Source of the DNA: Macrocybe gigantea
Lineage: Eukaryota; Basidiomycota; Agaricomycetes; Agaricales; Callistosporiaceae
Direction of reading: 5' to 3'
Assembly: GCA_011319805.1 (NCBI GenBank)
Contig: SJRY01000252.1
Span: 186,001 to 250,000 of the forward strand
DNA length: 64,000 bases
Shown: one piece after another, positions 31,019 through 43,091 of the stretch
Numbering within the stretch: the stretch's first letter is position 1
Layout: each line of letters starts with the position of its first letter
Notes under the pieces: generated by a model
Told to the model about the DNA's origin: nothing
The model's input: the letters and a program-made list of their open reading frames with translations, nothing else
Databases searched by the model: none
Made by a program: the position numbers and the translations under genes

Positions 31019-33485
31019 TCACACCACACCCGTTACAACGTCCGGATATGTTGAAGCAATCAACTGTATGGGGTCGAGTGCATCAAATCATGACCCTGGT
31101 CGACACAAGGGAAAAAAAAACTGAACGTACACTGAACAACTGAGGAGCACGGATAGCCAGAACTTGTGGATCCTCGCCTAATCCAACAAAGCTGCAAGAG
31201 ATGTCCGAGAGTTGGATCATCGCTAATCGGGGTTGGGTATGGCTACTTACATAGTAGAGACGCCAGCCTCGATCGCAGATGACAAGGTCAACGCTACGAA
31301 CGGAGGAATGAATCAGTTCTTGCATCACTGTTTAGTTTGAACCCTTACAGCATTGCAATCCTATCAAAAACGCGAACAACAGGATGGGCGCAGTGTATTG
31401 GCCACTTGAGTTGTACGTCGGGGCAGTGACTGCGCGTCTGCATCAGTAGGGGTTTGCATATGGAAAGCCTCCGCACTTACAACGCAAGTATAGATATGCA
31501 AACAGGGCGGATGCCAGTCCAATTGCGTACGCGCCCCAAGTCAATGCTGTGATCGTCCAATCATTGTCAGGGTCTGAGGCGAGAAAGGCTACTTACTCAT
31601 GCCGACCAGGGAATCGTTGATTAACGCGTCAATGCCTGCATCCCATGAACATGCATCCAGTGTAGCAGTGAAACATAGAATCATTACCGCGGTCTTTGAA
31701 CAATCTCCAAGTATCCTTCGCTGCGGAGATATATGGCTTTCCATACAAAGCTGTTGAGAGATATCAATGAATAACATCACGAGTTTGACATTCGCCTTAC
31801 CGATTTCAATATATGCGTATCTAAGAATACGGTCAGACCATACACAGCATAATAGCTGTGATCAAGAATACCTATTGAAGTACTCCACCAAGTTCTCGAT
31901 GAAACCAACAAAGCATGCGGCACAGCAAGCCAAGCAAGCCTCAACAGCTGGTAAAGTTCAACACAATGCAGGACGTGCCTATAATAGACGTGAGCTTACG
32001 TTGACCCTCAGCATTTGCATTGTTTTGAACAGCATTAAGGAACATCCTCAAAAGATCCAAGAGAGTCACGATTAAGGAGCCAAACGCAATAGATCCGAGT
32101 GACAAGGTGGAAGCACGGCCGAACGAGGAAAGAGTTGGGTTCTTAGGCTGCGGAAACAAAAGCAAGGTCACCAATAATCAAAATCTGCGGATGAAATCCT
32201 ACCATCTCGCCCAGTTGGCGAGGTCCGAAGTAGTACCACGCTCCATATGGACCTCCTGCAAGAGTGGCAAGGGCAACGTTTCCGATGACCTGCGATGTCC
32301 ACAGAAAGGAGAAGGTTTCGTAAAAGATCAGACCAGCGACTTTCCCAGATGAACAACTCGATGTTGCACATGCTGAACAAACGTTAGCATTTCGTGCAAG
32401 CTGCACCATGTCTTTTCCGCGTACTTGGATTGCCAGGTGTCCATTTGGCATAACTTGAGCATCGTCAGCTCATAGAACGTAAAAATCGACCAAGAAACAC
32501 TTACGTAGCTATGACAGTGAAAGTGTACCATCTACAAGATGCATCCCTGTAAACAATCCGCAAAGACGGACAGGTGCATGAACTTACACAGCCAGAGCGG
32601 CCTGGACAATGAGTGCGAGAAAAGCGACAACAAATACACTCTTGTGATGCTTGGATACGTCCATGACGACTTGAAGGAGGAGTGACGCTAGGGGTATGCG
32701 CGATCTGAATCCGAAATACGACAAAACGGAGAAGATGGCTATAAGGGTGAATATGATGGCTCCAGCTGCAAAAGATGGGCGGTTCAGGGCGATGCAAGAC
32801 CCGAAGACTAAGGACGAACAATAGTATCGTGTGATCCAAAAATAGACGCAGATGCCACTTTCAATGAACGATGATCAACGTCCGTCAGAACCGAGAAATG
32901 CAGTGCGACCACATACATGTTCAACATTATTGACAGAACGAGCGTAATATGCATGATTAGTCGGGTAAACGCGCGCGTGAGGATAAGATACGTGATTGAG
33001 AGCAGCACTGAGGCGGCGGTGATCAAAAGCAGAAGATAGACGGTGCTCCTGCGACAGAGAGGCCTGTGATGAGCAGCGAAGCGCCAGGAGACGAAGCGTA
33101 GAGACGAACTGGTTGAGAGAAAAGGGCGTCCCCGTCTTTCCGCCCGTTTTACCAAGGCCGCCGCCGAGACCATCGCGAGACGTCCAGGACGACAAGGCGA
33201 TTCCAGACAACGCCGCAAATCCCAGGAACTATAGTACAGAATGCATCACAGGATCTTAGCGGGCTGCCTTGCACGGATAACCCAGGACAAAAAAAAAGAA
33301 CAGAAACAAACCTGCAGCACGAAAAAGATCAAGAAAAAAATATCGTTGACCTTCTTCTTTGGCTTGAACCTGTCATTTTCGTACGGCGATTTCTCGTTCA
33401 TGAACGGTTGCTGTTGATTAGGAGGGTATTGTCCGTATGGAGCGTACGCAGGCGTCGGGCCTGGATAGGGCTGCTCTTGGTACAT
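31019..33485 (-). CDS. PNS1: Choline-transporter-like protein (PNS1/CTL family)
   Basis: A plasma-membrane protein of the CTL/SLC44 family; the yeast homologue is Pns1. The cytosolic N-terminus is Tyr/Pro/Gln-rich (MYQEQPYPGPTPAYAPYGQY), followed by KKKVNDIFFLIFFVLQ at the first helix. Later exons show the family's many hydrophobic helices, the segment GWLASIVTL-like NPTLSSFGRASTLSLGSIAFG and AYINDSLVGM-like DALINDSLVGM. The C-terminus, found by splicing three short exons, reads LTLSSAIEAGVSTIFVGLGE, then DPQVLAIRAPQLFS and LIASTYPDVVTGVV, matching the conserved cytosolic tail. About 12 exons with 50-60 base introns. Despite the family name, choline transport by fungal members is not established. 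Confidence 0.88.
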
Positions 33486-33786
33486 GGTTGGTAGGATGCG
33501 GAGGGTATGATGCTGGGTATAAGCTCGCAGAGTTGAACAAGCACGTTGTTCGGGCACACTGCCAATGCCAAGCACGGCACTTGCGCGTCTAAACCTGATC
33601 AGGCCATTTTCACGTCACCTCGCATGTTATCGATTGGCCAAAGTCTTACAGCGTGCAGATATATGTTAGGGGAAAAAAAACCTCGAGAACAAAGTAAAAT
33701 GATAATGACCAGGATAAAGAATAACATGCACAATGCAAGTACACAAATCAGTGTTTCTGGTGTAATTATTGTTACAAGAAAAAAAG
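33486..33786. other. Spacer between PNS1 start and PP2C copy 1 end
   Basis: Promoter of PNS1 and 3' UTR of the PP2C; A-rich tracts at about 33672-33681 and 33777-33785. No gene seen. Confidence 0.45.
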
Positions 33787-35172
33787 CTACGCTGTCAGCG
33801 GAGCAATATGCTTGAATCGAACGACAATGACGGTGACGTTGTCCGTGGTATGATGCGAAAGAGCGTGTTTCAATAATTTATTGCTCGCTAGCTGAGCGTC
33901 TGCAATATCACGAACAAGATCGATAGCGTTCTGGTCGCTCACGACATCCCAAAGCTAAGCAGAGCATCAGCGGGAAAAAAAAAGATGGTCAGTTATTGGG
34001 ACGTACCCCATCGCAGGCCAGAACGAGAAACTCGTCGTCCTCACACAGCTCCGTCTCGGTCGTGTACGGAGCTCCGACGACAAAGTCCTTCATCGACGAA
34101 TCGCCTAGACTCCGCGTCACGGCCAAGACGCCGTTCACCCTGCCGCTCATCACAAATCCCCCGCGTCCGTTATGCGCTTCGCCTCCTGCTTATCCGATCC
34201 TTTATGGTCGTACGTCAGTCGAACAGCCCTTCCAGCGCGGCACAGCACGCCCCTCGCATCACCGGCATTAGCGCAATATAAAACGCGCTTCGCATCCAAG
34301 GGAGGAATGATGGCAGGTTTAGACGCCTCAGTTGTAGGGGACGACGGTCTTGGCGTGCCCGGATTGGAGTTCTTCGGTGAAGCAGATCCGCGGGTCAAGC
34401 CGTCGCCGATGCTCTTCAGCGCTTTCCTAAACCGACTACTGTTAAACGACTTCTTCTTCTGTAGGGTAGGCTCGTCACTAGTTGAGATAGCCACGCCATT
34501 TTCTGTTCCGTTGGCTCCATGGTCTTCCGCATCACTTATTGGACTGGATAGGGGTGAACTCGATGAAGGCGACCAAGGCGCGCTCGAGAAGGATTGACGA
34601 CCTTCTACGTCTTCAATGCGCAGGAAAGCGGTCACAGCAGTACAACCCGAATGGATTTTGCCCTCTGACTCTTCGCACATGCGCGAAAGCGCTTCATCAA
34701 CATTGTGGAACGTCTCGTTCAGGACATCTGGCACAGACTTGTCGGGCGACGTGCGTAGGCATGACAAGAGCTCCTGCGATGTCGTAAGTATGACGTGCGA
34801 ATCAGAAAAAAGTGATTCATAGCATGATCGGGGTGACGAACCTCGTGGAAATGGTTTCCACACCACTCAGCGGCGTGTTTACCAGCATGACCGTCGAATA
34901 CGGCAAAAAAGCCCTGTCCGCGGATCGAGTCAAAGTCAACAACGAACGAGTGGGCATCCTCCATCGTCCTCCTAGTCCCCTTGTCCTCCGACACGCCAAC
35001 CTGATATGCCGTGTTCTTTGCTGAATGCCTGTTCAGTATCTGCGAGGTAGATGATCAGCTGCAGTTTGCGCACGCGTCAGATGAAGATGAACACGTACGC
35101 CATGGGTATCTAGTTCGACCGTCGTTATGGATTTGGAGCGCGCGTTCGGGGAATCGCTAAAGCGCGGCGGCA
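33787..35172 (-). CDS. PP2C-type Ser/Thr phosphatase, copy 1 (Ptc1-like)
   Basis: A metal-dependent PPM phosphatase resembling yeast Ptc1, a negative regulator of MAPK stress signalling. Exon 1 starts [15 protein letters not shown] and splices in frame to [20 protein letters not shown]. Metal-binding motifs: [35 protein letters not shown], the [12 protein letters not shown] region near 34120, and [11 protein letters not shown] near 34030. The tail ends [17 protein letters not shown] with a TAG at 33787-33789. A Ser-rich insert (about 34380-34600) lies between the TAVTAFLRI strand and the CANAGD motif, much longer than in the neighbouring copy. Tandem with copy 2 on the same strand. Confidence 0.88.
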
Positions 35173-35688
35173 TTGTGAAGGAGGGGAAGAAAGTAAAGTG
35201 TCGACCTAGAGAAAAGAAGTCCTCAAATAGGAAGGGCTTGACAACGTCTGGAAATTCAGATGGGCCACCGTCCACAATAGAACTATATAATGTCGGACCT
35301 ACAACGTAAATAGAGAGCGAGAGACTGGGCAAAGCGTGCGGAGGCCACACTGGCTGTGCCGGAACAAGGACGGCAGATGCTGTGTCGTACAGGAATTAGG
35401 TCGGACAGTGATCGGATCGGTCAACTGACATTATATACGAGCAAAATGACTCACAGGAAGAGATTCTGCGAGGAGGATATTAGAGTATTGCAGAGGAGTT
35501 GTCGGCAAAGGGTTGGCGGATGTCAAGTGCAGTGCATCGCAACAATGAGACCATCTTATCTCATAAACAGATAACAATAAAAGTACAAGTACACACAAAA
35601 AAAGTACACGGGTATGCTACTAAGATCGACCAATAAATATTTGATGGTATGGATATTTCCAGCGGGCCAGACGACCTGTGGGATGAGG
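35173..35688. other. Spacer between the tandem PP2C genes
   Basis: Upstream region of copy 1 and 3' UTR of copy 2. A TATATAATG element near 35284-35290 (plus-strand coordinates) is the only promoter-like sequence; no gene seen. Confidence 0.45.
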
Positions 35689-36975
35689 TCATGTTGCCGT
35701 AATGGCTGGCGGTGTTTCCAATGATTCACCAGTACTAAACAAGCGCTTCAAAGGGCCGAAGCGTACGACTTGGACCGTCACATTGTCATACGTTCCCTTC
35801 TGCATGGCGTGCTGCAGCAATTTGTCGCTAGCCTCCTGTGCGCTTTCTATTCCGCGTATGAGTTCGACTGCTTGTTGATCCGTAACAACGTCCCAAAGCT
35901 GAGGCAAGTTTGAATCAGAAAGGACGATGAAACGATGAAAGGCAGCAAACCTACGCCATCACACGCTAGGATGAGAAACTCGTCCGTGTCTGAAAGAGCG
36001 GTTCTTGATGTATAAGGAGTGCCAATAATATATCGTTTCAGAGAAAAGTCGTCAAATGATTCGTGGTTGCCTAGACTGCGCGTGACGTTCAGTGTGCCGA
36101 GGACCCGACCTTTGAATATGATGCCCCCTGCGCCCTTGATCCTCTTGGATTCTGTCGGATCGCTGGCTTTATGATCGAAACTGAGCCGTGTCGCTACACC
36201 ACTTCGAGAGAGCACCGCACGAGCATCACCCGCATTTGCGCAATACAAAACTCGTTTCGCCGAGCTGGGTGGCTCAATTGCGGCCTTTGCATTGCGAGAT
36301 GCTGAACTTGATGATAAGTGATCAGGGTGCTGTGCAAACAATTGCTTCTGGTCTTGGTCTTCTAGTCTGAGAAAGGCGATGACCGCCGTGCAGCCAGAGG
36401 CAGCCATCTGGCCAGACTGCTTGGATAAAGTTGAAAGGGTATTGTCCATGTTGAGAAAGGTATCATGCAGGACCTGTTCAATTGTGGCCGTCTCGTTACG
36501 ATGCAGCTCCTCGTGCAGGTACTGCGCGGTGGGATAAGCTCAGAGACCGAAACGAACAAGCACGCCCTTTCGATTACCTTGTGGAATTCCTTGCCACACC
36601 ACTCTGCGGCGAGCTTGTTACCGTGGCCATCAAAGACCCCGAACAGACCCTGACCACGGACGGCGTCAAAGTCGACCACAAACCCGTACGTATCTTCGAG
36701 CGTCGGTCTGGGCCCCTGCGCATGGGATATTCCAATTTGGTAGGACATGTTCCTCGATGGGTGTTGATTCAACGCCTGTCCGTATATGCAACAAAAAAAT
36801 TTCAGTATCGAAACCGCAAAGAGGACGCAAGCCACTCACCCCATAGGTATCGCGACCTTGCGCCGTCGTGATTGGCTCGGAGGCTGCATTGCCCAAACTG
36901 GAGGAGTATTAGGCGGCACCGGGCGGGCTTGGTCGAGAAGCGCACTCACGAATGCGACTCTAATGACAGATACAT
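35689..36975 (-). CDS. PP2C-type Ser/Thr phosphatase, copy 2 (Ptc1-like)
   Basis: Paralogue of copy 1. The start at 36975 gives MYLSLESHSLGNAASEPITT after a 50-base intron, and a second intron precedes YQIGISHAQGPRPTLEDTYG. Core motifs are [54 protein letters not shown] and DEFLILACDG; the C-terminus has DNVTVQVVRFGPL. The motif-1 TMEDAHS of copy 1 is TLEDTYG here, and FDGHA is FDGHG, so metal ligands are kept but surroundings have diverged. Initiation at the in-frame MSYQIG Met further in is possible but would lose the N-terminal extension shared with copy 1. It is divergent from the BZW gene. Confidence 0.86.
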
Positions 36976-37197
36976 GATGAGACAGACGTCGAGAGAGAGC
37001 AAAAGGGTTCACAAACGGTTATAGAACGCCATCTACAAAGCTGTGTGGATCCCTCATAGCACTGGATGGAATGGTGTAAGAGCGTGCTCGGGAACGGCCG
37101 ATCGATGGGCCTCACGATTATCAGCCTCCGTCGTCCCCTTTATCTCTCTTAGACTCGACAAGTCTAGCGCCGTCTTTGCGAGTCTCGAGGCCCGTGC

Positions 37198-38874
37198 ATG
37201 TCTCAGCAATCTTCTGCTTCCAAGCCTTCGCTGCAGGGGGTCAAAATCAAAGCAAGGAAAGGTGCTGTAAAAGCTCAGGCAAAGCACGAACCCACTGGTG
37301 CATCACTCTCTTTCCTCGCCCACCGCCATCGACCCTGAGCCCAGCGTTCTCTTCGCAGTATTCAGAGATCAGCTCTACAAACACCTAGAAACTGTCCCCG
37401 AGGGCGACTTTGATTCTTTTACCACCAAGCTAATCCAAGCAGGTTCCACTCTCGAGTTCCTAAAGTATGCAGACGCTCTCTTCGAGATCATCCTCGTTGG
37501 CGGCCTGCTCCAGCCAGGGGGCAGCTACGTCGAAGATGGCGCCCCCGTCTCGCCATTTACCATATTCAACGCCCGGAGCCTGTCCAGATTGAAGACATAA
37601 AGAAATATGTTGATGTCCTGAACAAGCTCATCCGGAGGTCCGTCATTACTTCATTCTCTGTGTCGAGGCAATAATCAGAATCGTTTTCTGCAAACCAGAT
37701 ACAAATATCTTCAAAGACCCCTGGAGGAGACTTCTCTACCAGGCTTGCTCCAGTACATCAATCGCTGGTCGCCACCTCAGAAGGACAAGCTCTGTATTGC
37801 TGTTGGGCTATTGATCGCTCAAGGCTTGGCAAATGCATCTTGCTTGTTGAGTTTGACCAAAGATCACTTGCTCAAAAACGGTCAGTCCCCTTCTGCAACG
37901 GCGCCACGCATCAGCCGCTCATTGATAACTCAACTAGACGTTGGTATCAACGTTTTGACCCTCATCTTCCGTGCCTATCTGACGGAACAGCCAATGGAGC
38001 ATCTGTCTGCTTCATTGAAACGCGGCGGTGTCAAAGATCTCCTTGCCTTCTTCCCTCCTAACAAGCGAGACGGGAAAATGCTGGAGGAACACTTCAGAAA
38101 CGAAGGCCTTCCTCAAGTAGCCGACTGGTGGGCCAAGAAGCAGTCCGCCGTCCTTAGAGAGGGTCTCGTCAAAGAACTCAAGGAACACTGCGAGAATGAG
38201 GAACCTCCTGAGCACGTATGGTTATTTTGCCTTTGACTTCCACGGCCATTCCCCTTGACGGTTTCGCAGATCATCTCAGCGATCAAAGCACGTCAGGAAG
38301 AGACACCTCTTCCCGAGACGGAATTAGTCCAATGTATCTGGCAAGGTCTGATGGGCTCTGTAGACTGGAGCACACGACCTGATCAGATTGAGGGCTTGGC
38401 GCTACGCGAAGTCGGAGTAAGCAGTCTCCTTCATTCAAACATCCTCACTGATTGACATTTTCCTTTCAGAAATATGCGCCTATTCTGGAACCATTCTGCA
38501 ATGGGCCAAAGGCGGAGGTCGCGCTCATAAACGTGGTCCAATTGTATTGTTACGAAGATACTCGAATCATCAAGGCATTTCCGCAAATTCTGAAAGTGAG
38601 TCCATGTGCCAGCGTGACCGAGCTCAACGGATCTCATCTTGCCAAACCTAGGTTCTGTATAATAAGGATTGTATTTCTGATCAAGCTATCATATACTGGC
38701 ATCAGAAGGGATCACGACCTCAAGGCCGACAGCATTTTTTGAAAAGCACCGAGGCGTTAGTCAAAGTGAGCTTTTACCCAAGTCGGCAGAATGATTGTTC
38801 ATCCTCGTTCGTTGGCCTTTTCGCATATGCAGTTCTTGCAGGAACAAGAAGAAAGCGGTTCCGAGGAAGAGTAG
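37198..38874 (+). CDS. eIF5-mimic protein (BZW1/BZW2 family, W2 domain)
   Basis: A cytosolic translation regulator that competes with eIF5 through its HEAT-like W2 domain. The start is MSQQSSASKPSLQGVKIKAR, with a first intron joining EPT to VFRDQLYKHLE. Later pieces are LIQAGSTLEFLKYADALFEI, YVDVLNKLIRRYKYLQRPLE, LLQYINRWSPPQKDKLCIAV, GLPQVADWWAKKQSAV, and the W2 portion PILEPFCNGPKAEVALINVV and CISDQAIIYWHQKGSRPQGR. It ends with the typical acidic tail FLQEQEESGSEEE before a TAG at 38872-38874. The terminal aromatic-acidic box is the eIF2beta-binding feature of the family. About nine introns. Confidence 0.9.
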
Positions 38875-39129
38875 GTGACTTCACGAGCATTTCCATCTTC
38901 CTTTCCTATGAATGTACTTCCCCGTTCCCGTAAGATTGTGTTTTTTTTTTCAGGAAATACATGCTTTCATTTGCATGTTCCCTTCGTTCGATTTATCCGC
39001 ATATTTAGCGATAATAAGAAACAGCGATACGTTTGACATAAATCCACAGCCGCCCGACAAAAGGAAATAATTAAGAAGACAACCAATCGAACATCAACAC
39101 AGGAGGTATGCATTGCGAGAATCACCACG

Positions 39130-42100
39130 TTACCAAGCCTCTGGCATGGGCGTAAAGTCACCGGTCCACCCGTTTGGTCCTGTCATTTGCAGGAATATAC
39201 CGTCAGATCCATTGACGGGCAGACCAAGATCGGCCAAGCTCTGAATGAATACGCATTTTCAGGTGAAGTCCTGGAGCAGGCCATGGAGCTTACCTGTTCC
39301 TGGAGCCAGACCGGGATGGCAGAGGGGCTGAAGATACCCCTGTCACCGGGCCAGACGAATCCAAGTTCTTCCATCGTAAACGGTGGAGGCATGGCAGGGT
39401 CAACGAAGGTCGGAGAAATGACCATGCTGTCCGGGATCGACGGCGGTGGTATGATGGGTGCCGGCGTGCTCAATCCGCTGATCAGGCCCACCTTGCGACG
39501 TAAGTTGGCCAGCATGATGCGGAGCGTGAGGGCATACCTGTAATGACAGTTCCGGAACATTGAGACATATCTACCCGCGGAAAAAAAAACGAAATGAACC
39601 GAGTATTTACCGTTCTGCAGCGACGTCTGAGAGCAGCTGCGCCAATTGTTCGACTTGGCCGATTATGGCGCCGAGGTCCAATTCCGTGGGGAAAAGGTTC
39701 GCCATTTTGAGGAGGAAAAGCCCTGAGAATGCGGCGGTAACTAAGCTATCGTGAACCGCATAGCGTAGAGCAGCGCTGAAAATCGGACAATTGTGGTCAG
39801 GAAACGTTTTGACAAAGGAAAAGAGCTTTACCGATATTCAGGAGACGTAAGGAATATGGATAAGCAGTTGGAGGCGGCGTCTTTGGCTTGAAATGCCAAT
39901 TCTCGCTGCTCGAATGGCATTTTATCCCAAGCAACGCCGCGTAGAGCTACACAGACTACCCAAAGTTTGGCATAATGGAGCTCTCCTGCGAGGACTTTCC
40001 TCAACAAGGAGTCTTGATCCATTGTCTGTCCTTTGTCAAGAATAAGTAAGATACAGGAGGAGGGGACAGACATGGTGTGCCTACTGTGGAGCTCATCGCA
40101 GTCTGACCACCATTTGTCCAGTGCCACGTTGGCTCGCCGAATGAAGGACAAAGTGTTGTGATTGACCTGCCCGTTCAACGGAGCTAACGTTTCGTAAATT
40201 TGCGCTGAGCGAGATGATCGTAGTCAGGATATCTCCCGTAAAAATGGTTATGCGCCCCACTCTTTTGTGCTATGAGCTCCACAAGTGCAACCAGTCTCAC
40301 ATCCGTGGGAGAAGCCATTGGATGGGCCAATAGCAGGCGACAGTGACGTATGGAGTTTTCATCTCTCAGGACTATGGGCCGGCCGGTGCCCAGACTCATT
40401 CTGATTGATTATTAATGAGAAGAAACCACCACCACATCAAGAAAACCACCTACTGATGATCGAACCAATATAAACATAGCCAAATGCGCGCTGAGACGAC
40501 TGTAAAGGAACGTTACTTCTGAGTAGGTTCGGAAAGTAACAATGGAATATACAGTACATACCGAGGTTACGTTCTTCTTCCTCTGATCGTTTCTTACCGC
40601 TGTCGTCTGCTAATTTTTCAAGGGCTCTGTGCAGCCCAAGATCCAACGCCATACGCATAGCATGCCCACTTGGTAGCCAGCCGTTCGTACTCCATGCGGC
40701 GAGCAAGAGCATGCCTAAAAGGACAGGATATAAAGCGCATATAATTAACTCGACAGCTGATTAAAAGTGACCTTGTACGGCCTCCTTTCGGACTACAGGT
40801 CCAAAGAGGGATGAGCGGGCAATACCCTGTGCCTCTTCGAGGCACTTGTAAAATGTTTGGCTAAGAGGACCGTTGCCGCTGCGAATCTTGCCAGCAACAG
40901 CCAAGATAGCGTCAAAGGTCCATGGCGTTCGTTCCATCAGACTCTCATACGTGTCATAGGCGGGATCGAAAAGAGGTATGAAGAGATGACAACCAGCAAA
41001 AAAACTTGCATTGAGTTAGATGGTGAGCATTGTCCAGAAGTCGGCAATGTATTGCCTTACATATTAAACAGCTCTCTGGCCTCAGCGTCAGTCACTAGAC
41101 CCTGTGCAACGTCATAAGCGCCCAATTCGGAGGTATACAAGAAAAAGCCCACTTTTTCAACAACATGAGGGAATGCATTACGTGGAATAGGCTCGGCTCT
41201 TTTGCGTTTTTTGACCCTGCGGCAAACGAGTTGGGCTATCGTGTTGCGGTAAGAAAACACAATCTCTTACCTCGGTGCTTCTGTCGTCGTGGAAGCCGAA
41301 GCAAGTTCGGCGGCGGCGTTGGCAAGGCCTTGAAGGGCCTCAATAGGAGCATTCAACGAGGCACGAGGCAGAGTGTCTTCAGATTCGTCGTCTGAGGACG
41401 GCGCGGTGCTTGGAACGATTCCGTATGTTGCATATTTGTGAGGCTTTATATTGAAGCCAGCGTCAGGGAAAATTATCAAGGACACGTTTACGGTGACAAA
41501 ACTAACAGGTGGTGCAAATCCGGGGAGTGGAGGAAATTGTCTACCCCTTTCGCTCGATCCTTGATTAGCCTCAAAGCCGTTCCGATGTGACGCCAAGAAA
41601 CCGGGACCGTCGCGAGCGGCTGCCGTTCCGTTCGAATAAGCGGTTGGTTGGGAAATCGTGTTTTGCTGGGTTTGAATGGCGGTCAGGATTCTGTCCAAAG
41701 ACGACTGCATGCCTATCATTTGACTCTGCATGACCTGAATTTACACGCCTCGTCAGATGTAACTCTATTGCATGAGAGATTGTAAGCACCAAATATTGCC
41801 CCTCCAGGCGTGACAAGCGCCTTTGTGGCCAGGACTATTAGGTTCTGTATAATAAGCTCGTGACTTTGCACATACTCGACGCTGGCATTGGACAATGCCT
41901 GCGGATTTTTCTTTTCCGGCTTTTCGTATACACAGGGAATGCCGTTATGTGCGCAACGTCGACAAGGGGCCTGAGGAGCGAATCGCCGGGCCGGGACGGG
42001 GGGAGCGGGCCACAGTGAGCATTGCGGAACGTTAAATTCGCTAAGATCTCATACCTCTCCCTCGCACCTGTTCTTTCCCTTTCTACAAGCCGTACATGCC

Positions 42101-42258
42101 CGCGCGCCTCTTTTTGGTATGTGGGGGGCAGGTTGAGGCAGGACCGGTAGTGCCGAAGAGGACTGAGATGGAAGTGGACCGGCGCCGCTGTCGGTCCGTC
42201 GCCGTTTGGAAGTTGTCTCTGACTCGTTCGACGCTGAGGCTGCCGGGCTGAGCGACAT
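39130..42258 (-). CDS. Zn2Cys6 transcription factor with fungal-specific TF domain
   Basis: A nuclear regulator. The N-terminal exon is basic (SKRRRTDSG) and then carries the binuclear cluster: ACTACRKGKNRCEGE, spliced to PCRRCAHNGIPCVY, giving the C-x2-C-x6-C and second C-x2-C-x6-C halves. A linker-coiled region (VMQSQMIGMQSSLDRILTAI) follows. The middle homology region shows LFIPLFDPAYDTYESLMERT, PFTFDAI-like PWTFDAILAVAGKI, MLLLAAWSTNGWLPSGHAMR and MALDLGLHRALEKLA. The C-terminus is Pro-rich and ends MTGPNGWTGDFTPMPEAW, with a TAA at 39130-39132. Start at 42258. Resembles Xanthomonas-unrelated fungal Cat8/Xlr-like TFs only in general layout; target genes unknown. The neighbouring MND1 and P450 are not obviously its targets. 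Confidence 0.88.
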
Positions 42259-43091
42259 CGTGCAAATGCCAGAGCAAGGTGGGTGGGCGAGATTTTTACG
42301 TCCCCAGCGGCGAATGGACTCGTGCGACGCAGGCAATAACCCGTTTGTAACGTCACAATTTCTGGAAATTGTCACGCTCGTCACTTGACGCCTCCACTTC
42401 TCATGCCTGTGGAATTTGCTCTGCAATTAAAGTCCCATCTGTTCGTTGATGCGAGCTTTATCCGTGCAAGTCTTCACGTTAACAAGATCTAAACATTGTT
42501 TTGACAACACAGGCGCGATAATTTTGGTCCTCGAACCACACTAACGCGCGTCTTATGCGGGGATATCATCTCCCCAGATTCCTTTTGTTGGACCGTTGGC
42601 TCGCACATCTCTGTTGCAGCACATGCATCACACGGACTTTTTTCGTTACGCGATGCCAGTGTGCCTTCGACCAGCATCAGTTTTCCTGCATTCAATTCAA
42701 TAGAAGCCATAGCGTTGCTCAGAATGCGCCACAATGCTGTCTGACTTTAAAACGGTTGCTTCACCCTGGATTTCTCATTCGTATCGGACGTTTTTCTCGC
42801 CATCGAGCGAACATATCTCAATCGCTTCTTTCGCGGACGCTGCTCCACGTTACTGGTATGTTACCCCAGCACCCATCTTCATCTTGATCGATGATCAGGG
42901 ACAAGAGTTTGACTCCTCCACACAGTGCTATGTCCCATGTGCCTAATAGACTCCGTGACTAATCCTGCTTTGCAATCGCACGCCGAATACCCGTGAAACA
43001 GTCTATATTGCGCAGGTCCTCGTTTGTACGTTCTGAAAGCAATTTGGAAACGAAGAACACGCACAACACCGGACGCGTATGACTTGCATGA
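42259..43091. other. Intergenic between TF start and MND1 end
   Basis: A 71-codon plus-strand frame (42734-42946, MLSDFKTVASPWISHSYRTF...) is open with one possible internal intron, but nothing supports it as a gene. Otherwise promoter of the TF and 3' region of MND1. Confidence 0.35.

Noticed and set aside
38649..41851. A 17-base identical string (AGGTTCTGTATAATAAG) occurs at about 38650 and 41834
   Set aside because: Both copies lie in or beside unrelated coding exons (BZW and the zinc-cluster factor), with no similarity around them. One such match in 64 kb is compatible with chance.
42734..42946. Plus-strand 71-codon frame between the zinc-cluster factor and MND1
   Set aside because: No domain, no promoter evidence and no supporting splice context.
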